From Chloroflexota bacterium (GTDB lineage Bacteria > Chloroflexota > Anaerolineae > Anaerolineales > Anaerolineaceae), in contig JAAYZW010000069.1 in assembly GCA_012514645.1 (NCBI GenBank), positions 1 through 42,111 on the forward strand: a DNA stretch of 42,111 bases, given 5' to 3'. The position numbers were made by a program, and so were the translations under genes. Below, in pieces: positions 37,744-42,111 of this stretch (its first letter is position 1; each line of letters opens with the position of its first letter). The notes beneath the pieces were generated by a model, which saw only the letters and a program-made list of their open reading frames with translations, was not told where the DNA came from and did no database searches.

Positions 37744-38412
37744 CTAATCAGGAAGGTTGCTCAACGTATGAACATAGATCGGCGAAAGGCTGACCACGTC
37801 GTCGGCGTGACCTTCCTGCAACTTTGTCCAGGCTAATTCCGCCAGGACCGAAGCCCTGCGCACGCACAACGAAGCCGGCGCAAGCTGCGCTGTCTTCCAC
37901 TTTCGCCCCATGATCTGCCGCTCTTCAGCGTTCATTTCACCGACAATGTAAGTGGCCGAGGTGATCGTAGAGGCGATTGTCTTGACATCGTCAACCTGGG
38001 TTTCAGTTATCTGCCCCCATGATGGGTTTTTGTAGCGGAAGCGCGCCCAGGCAAAACGACCACGCCCAACCTTAACCATGGCGGTCATTGGTTTGCGCAA
38101 GCCCGGCTGCGCTGCGACCAGGAATTCGAGTGTCGGCACGCCCGCGATCGGGATTTTTCGCCCGAGTGCCAGACCTTTGGCAGCACTGAGCCCGATGCGC
38201 AGACCGGTGAAAGAACCGGGACCAAGCGCGACGCCCACACCAGTTAGCTGCGATGGCTTAACCTGGCATTTCGCCAGCATGTCGGCGATCGCGGGAACCA
38301 GCTCGACCGTGTGGTAATTCTGACTGCGCCAGTTGTGCTCTGCCAATACCTGGACGCCGTCATAGAGCGCGATACCGATCCATTGGGAGGATGTGTCAAT
38401 TGCTACCAACAT
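37744..38412 (-). CDS. tsaB: tRNA threonylcarbamoyladenosine biosynthesis protein TsaB
   Basis: MLVAIDTSSQWIGIALYDG...TGVGVALGPGSFTGLRIGLSAAKGLALG. Confidence 0.94.
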   Translation of the reverse strand: MLVAIDTSSQWIGIALYDGVQVLAEHNWRSQNYHTVELVPAIADMLAKCQVKPSQLTGVGVALGPGSFTGLRIGLSAAKGLALGRKIPIAGVPTLEFLVAAQPGLRKPMTAMVKVGRGRFAWARFRYKNPSWGQITETQVDDVKTIASTITSATYIVGEMNAEERQIMGRKWKTAQLAPASLCVRRASVLAELAWTKLQEGHADDVVSLSPIYVHTLSNLPD

Positions 38413-38413
38413 A

Positions 38414-38914
38414 TCAGGCTCCAAACAAGGCTTTCTGTAATTTTTTCAGCAACTGTTCATAACGTTTGCCGTTGGGAGTGAGGATGAGATGGCGCTGTTC
38501 GGGGTTGATCCAATCCATCTCGATCCACAAATTCTCTTCTGGCAGGCTTGCTTTCATTCGTTCCGCCCATTCCATTACCAAAACTCCATTGGAGAGCGCT
38601 TGTTCAACTTCCAAAATAGCACTGTCAAGTGGTTGGTCCGGCATCAACCGGTAAGCATCGGTATGGTAAAGGGTCGCGCCAGTGGGATGGCGATATTCGT
38701 TCATGATCACGTAAGTCGGACTGGTTACTCGGTCTGCCGAGCCCCAGCCCTGGACGATACCGCGCACCAGGGTTGTTTTTCCAGAACCAAGGTCGCCTTC
38801 GAGGCAAACTACATCACCATTCTGCAAAAAGTTGCCCAGTCGCACGCCCACCCGCAGCGTCTGCTCGGGGCTATGGCTGAAAAATTCAAAGGCATGAGGC
38901 TTTAAAATAGGCAT
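38414..38914 (-). CDS. tsaE: tRNA threonylcarbamoyladenosine biosynthesis ATPase TsaE
   Basis: VCLEGDLGSGKTTLVRGIVQGWG, SPTYVIMNEY, YHTDAYRL, VLVMEWAERM. Confidence 0.95.
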   Translation of the reverse strand: MPILKPHAFEFFSHSPEQTLRVGVRLGNFLQNGDVVCLEGDLGSGKTTLVRGIVQGWGSADRVTSPTYVIMNEYRHPTGATLYHTDAYRLMPDQPLDSAILEVEQALSNGVLVMEWAERMKASLPEENLWIEMDWINPEQRHLILTPNGKRYEQLLKKLQKALFGA

Positions 38915-39273
38915 AATTTCGTGTAACCGTCCGCTGTTTTGATTATACCTTAACGATCTTCTGAAAGACGATGGTATAGGGATATTTTGTCAGCTTAAGC
39001 CAATTTCGCGAAGATTCTTTTCTGATTGACATTTTGAAAACCGCATATTTAGAAATCGAAGGTCGTTTTGAAGAAGTAAACCGGCTTTATGAGAGAATGG
39101 CCTCGGCTCACTCGCATAATCTTAAAAGATGCCGAAACCCGTCGCGTTTCCCAGACGCAAAGATGGTCCATGGAAGATTGGGTGAAAAAGCGGTTTCATC
39201 ATGCCGGCAGGTTTTCGTTGAGCACGACTTTCAAGCCACCGGTCAGATGGCTTGGTTATTGTTGTGAAATTAT

Positions 39274-39522
39274 TTAAATAGTGATTTGTTCGTGAGGGTA
39301 GACCATACCCTCGAGAATAAATTCAAGACCCATGGTGTGGGCGCAGATTCCACGACTTTGGAAGTAATTACAAGTGCAGGTCCATTCTCCGTCGGAATAG
39401 GTTACAGTATGGTCGTTGTTTTCCCCTTTGAATTGAGCACTAAAACTGCTGATTTTGATGCGGTCACGTTCTTCCGCATAGCGTTTTGCCTTCTCGATTT
39501 TACCGATTAATCCGCTGTCCAT
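39274..39522 (-). CDS. Small SWIM zinc-finger domain protein
   Basis: 82 aa from ATG 39522; EWTCTCNYFQSRGICAHTMGLE matches CxCx(n)CxH SWIM. Confidence 0.75.
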   Translation of the reverse strand: MDSGLIGKIEKAKRYAEERDRIKISSFSAQFKGENNDHTVTYSDGEWTCTCNYFQSRGICAHTMGLEFILEGMVYPHEQITI

Positions 39523-39842
39523 TAGGTAGGCTCCTTTACCAAGAAATAAAAAACACGCGCCAAATATTAACGGCGAGTGTCTTAGTTGACTTCGACTGGG
39601 CACGAAATGTGCGTATCAAGCTAACTCCTGCATAGTGGCTTAATTATAGAGGGGATCGGGCAGTTCGTCAATCAGAACTGCAAGGTTGAAGGAGGGAAAC
39701 AGGGTATGGGGAACAGAGGACAGAGCGCAATTCATCTTTTTCATTTGAAAACTGTGGGTTATGGCGTCAGTCAGATCGCGTTGTTTATCCTGTCGTCATT
39801 CGTGTTTGGCAAAGCACCAACACACGCTATGTCATGGGTTCA

Positions 39843-41792
39843 TCAACCACCACTTTTAAAAGGTTTGGGTTGAATTTCGTCCTCATGCAACGTTTTTGCC
39901 AGGCGCTCCCATTCTGACAGCAGCTCCTCCAGGCGCAGGCTGACAGCCTGGTAGGCTTCGGTGATCTTTTGTAGTTGGTGTGAGTCGGCAGGCGGCGAGG
40001 CGAGCTGTGCTTCCCAGGTTGCTTTCTCGGTTTCAGCAGCATGCACTTTCGTTTCCAGCGCGGCAATTTTCTTTTGCAGCTGCTGGCGTTGGTTGCGGCT
40101 GAGACCTTTGCTTGCAGGTTTCTTCTCAGTGGGATCGTGGTGTTCAGCCACCCGGGCTGTGCCAGGGTCAGGCTTGTTGCGGTTGGCAAGAAACTCTTTA
40201 TATTCTGAGTAACTGCCCTTATATACGCGCAGACTTTCCTGCGTCGGTAAGAGATCCCAAATCTGGGTCGCCAGGGCATCGATCAGGTAGCGGTCATGTG
40301 ACACCAGCAGGATCGTGCCCGGGTATTCTGAGAGCACGTTTTGCAAGACTTCCTGGGTGGGCAGATCGAGATGGTTGGTGGGTTCGTCCAGCAGAAGCAG
40401 GTTGGCATCTGAAAGGGCAAGCTTTGCCAACGCCAGGCGACCGCGCTCTCCGCCAGAAAGCGTGGCAACCCGGTCAAAAACCTGCTCGCCCTGAAAACCA
40501 TAGCGCGCCAGGTAATTGCGCGCCTCTGCCGGCAGCATATTGGGCGCGACGGTGTTGATCTCCTGGATCAGGTCGTTGGTGGGGTCGAGGTCTTCATGTG
40601 CCTGGGCGAAATAACCGACTTTCAGGCTGGCGCCCAGCTGGGTCTTGCCGCTATAGGCTGGGATCTGCCCCAAAATCGTTTTCAGGAAAGTGGTTTTACC
40701 GGCACCATTGGGACCGATAAGCGCCACACATTCGCTGCGTTCCAAAACCAGGTCAGGACTGGTGAAGAGCGGGCGCCCCTCATCTTCATAGCCGACCTGC
40801 AGGTCATAGGTGCGCAAAACCAAATCACCCGAGCGACCGACAGTCTTGAGCCGCAGGTGCATAGGGCGGGTGTGGGTTTTGGGGGCGGTCAGGCGGCTGT
40901 CTTGCAGCAGGCGCTCAAGCCGGCGCTGGCGACCGCGCGCCTGGTTGGTGTTTTGGCTGCCCAGATTTTTGCGGATGTAGTCTTCCTGCTTTTCAATGTA
41001 TTCGGTTTGGGCTTCATATTCTGCCAGGCGGCGGGTATAACGCTCCTGGCGCTGGTGCAGGTAGGCACTGTAATTACCGCGGTAGACCTCCAGCGCGGGG
41101 GTCATTTCCCAGATTACGCGGGCGGTCTGATCGAGAAAGTAACGGTCATGCGAGACGATTACCACCGCGCCGTTCCAATCGCGCAGGTAAGCTTCCAGCC
41201 ATTCCACCGCGTTGATGTCCAGATGATTGCTGGGCTCGTCTAAAAAGAGGATGTCAGGGTCTTCAAGCAAAATGCGCGCCAGGCGGGCTCGTGTGCGCTG
41301 CCCTCCGGAGAGCTGCTGAAGCGGGCGTTCGTAGTCAGATTCATCAAAACCCAATCCGGTGAGGGTGTGTTGGATGCGGTTGCTGTAAGTGTAGCCGCCT
41401 TTGAGGTCAAACTGGTGCTGCAGTTTGCCATAGCGGATTAGCACTTCGGGGTCGCAGGCAGGATCCTGCATCTGAATTTCAAGCTGTCTCAGCTCATCTT
41501 CAAGACTGAGCAGCTCTTCAAACGCGAGGACACAACTTGACCAAAGTGTGCCATCAGAGACGCGCACAGCCGCCTGGGGCAGGTAGCCAACCCGAAGCCC
41601 GCGGGAGCGGAAGACCGAGCCCTCAGTAGGCTCATCTTCGCCAGCAAGGATGCGCAGGAGGGTGGTTTTGCCAACGCCGTTGCTGCCAACGATGGCAATG
41701 CGGGCATTGTGTGGGATTGAAAGGCTGATCCCCTCAAAGACATCCACCGGCCCAAAAGAACGGCTTAAATTCTGCGCGGTTAACAGTGACAT
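39843..41792 (-). CDS. ABC-F family ATPase (Uup/EttA-like)
   Basis: Two ABC cassettes: GSNGVGKTTLLRIL/LSGGQRTRARLARILLEDPDILFLDEPSNHLD and GPNGAGKTTFLKTIL/LSGGERGRLALAKLALSDANLLLLDEPTNHLD, with a coiled-coil C-terminus. Confidence 0.95.
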   Translation of the reverse strand: MSLLTAQNLSRSFGPVDVFEGISLSIPHNARIAIVGSNGVGKTTLLRILAGEDEPTEGSVFRSRGLRVGYLPQAAVRVSDGTLWSSCVLAFEELLSLEDELRQLEIQMQDPACDPEVLIRYGKLQHQFDLKGGYTYSNRIQHTLTGLGFDESDYERPLQQLSGGQRTRARLARILLEDPDILFLDEPSNHLDINAVEWLEAYLRDWNGAVVIVSHDRYFLDQTARVIWEMTPALEVYRGNYSAYLHQRQERYTRRLAEYEAQTEYIEKQEDYIRKNLGSQNTNQARGRQRRLERLLQDSRLTAPKTHTRPMHLRLKTVGRSGDLVLRTYDLQVGYEDEGRPLFTSPDLVLERSECVALIGPNGAGKTTFLKTILGQIPAYSGKTQLGASLKVGYFAQAHEDLDPTNDLIQEINTVAPNMLPAEARNYLARYGFQGEQVFDRVATLSGGERGRLALAKLALSDANLLLLDEPTNHLDLPTQEVLQNVLSEYPGTILLVSHDRYLIDALATQIWDLLPTQESLRVYKGSYSEYKEFLANRNKPDPGTARVAEHHDPTEKKPASKGLSRNQRQQLQKKIAALETKVHAAETEKATWEAQLASPPADSHQLQKITEAYQAVSLRLEELLSEWERLAKTLHEDEIQPKPFKSGG

Positions 41793-41979
41793 GGCAGTGA
41801 AAGTATACCAGTGAGAACAAACAATAAATCAAAACACTTGTTGTTCGAGCAGGGTTACGATCATGAATAGGACTCCTTCGAGGAAACCGTGCGCCCGGTC
41901 TGCTCGCTTATACCTACGGTGTCGGGAGACCCTGGCGAACGGTTAGTTTGGAGACTGGTGGAAATAAGTCTTTTTAAAC

Positions 41980-42111
41980 CTACGGAAATTCAACAAGCAA
42001 AACCGATCCATCTTCGCCGCTCATGGATAAATAAAAATGCCTTGTTGCACCATTTTCATCGTCAAAAGCGACCCCTCTGTGTGGTATCGCGCCTTGCTCC
42101 ATCCAGGTTAC
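41980..42111 (-). CDS. Hypothetical protein, C-terminal fragment (5' end outside window)
   Basis: Open frame on - strand from the window end: VTWMEQGAIPHRGVAFDDENGATRHFYLSMSGEDGSVLLVEFP*, protein-like composition. Confidence 0.55.
   Translation of the reverse strand, partial: VTWMEQGAIPHRGVAFDDENGATRHFYLSMSGEDGSVLLVEFP

Noticed and set aside
39034-39277. Overlapping + strand ORFs (77 and 62 aa)
   Set aside because: No motif, no clear ribosome-binding site, two competing frames; cannot support either as a gene.

Overview
The window reads as a bacterial chromosome segment; gene style loosely suggests a Chloroflexota/Anaerolineae-like organism, but this is low-confidence inference. About 1-25.3 kb is a long, tightly packed, almost entirely + strand surface-glycan locus. 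It has a Wzm/Wzt-type ABC exporter, two KpsS-like capsule glycosyltransferase-type proteins, several GT2/GT4 enzymes, a PseB-like 4,6-dehydratase plus an RmlD-like reductase, and a rich nonulosonic (sialic-acid-like) acid toolkit. That toolkit comprises two NeuB-family synthases with different architectures, three cytidylyltransferase domains (one fused to a HAD phosphatase, one fused to a methyltransferase), a radical SAM/SPASM enzyme, a 2-hydroxyacid dehydrogenase-like protein, SDR and Gfo/Idh/MocA oxidoreductases, and a DUF115/MptE-like protein that is a candidate NulO transferase. Two tandem GT2 genes carry matching TATAAT-N6-ATG leaderless start regions. The rest (25.5-42.1 kb) is mostly housekeeping: an EamA transporter, kbl, nagB, degV, a nucleotidyltransferase-acetyltransferase-like fusion, an MFS transporter, dnaN, a UDP-sugar dehydrogenase/epimerase pair, a type-4 uracil-DNA glycosylase ending in a textbook beta-clamp-binding motif (QLSLF), rimI/tsaB/tsaE, a mini SWIM-domain protein and an ABC-F ATPase. 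I saw no tRNA, rRNA, CRISPR array or intact mobile element. Function calls are by-eye motif recognition without database searches.
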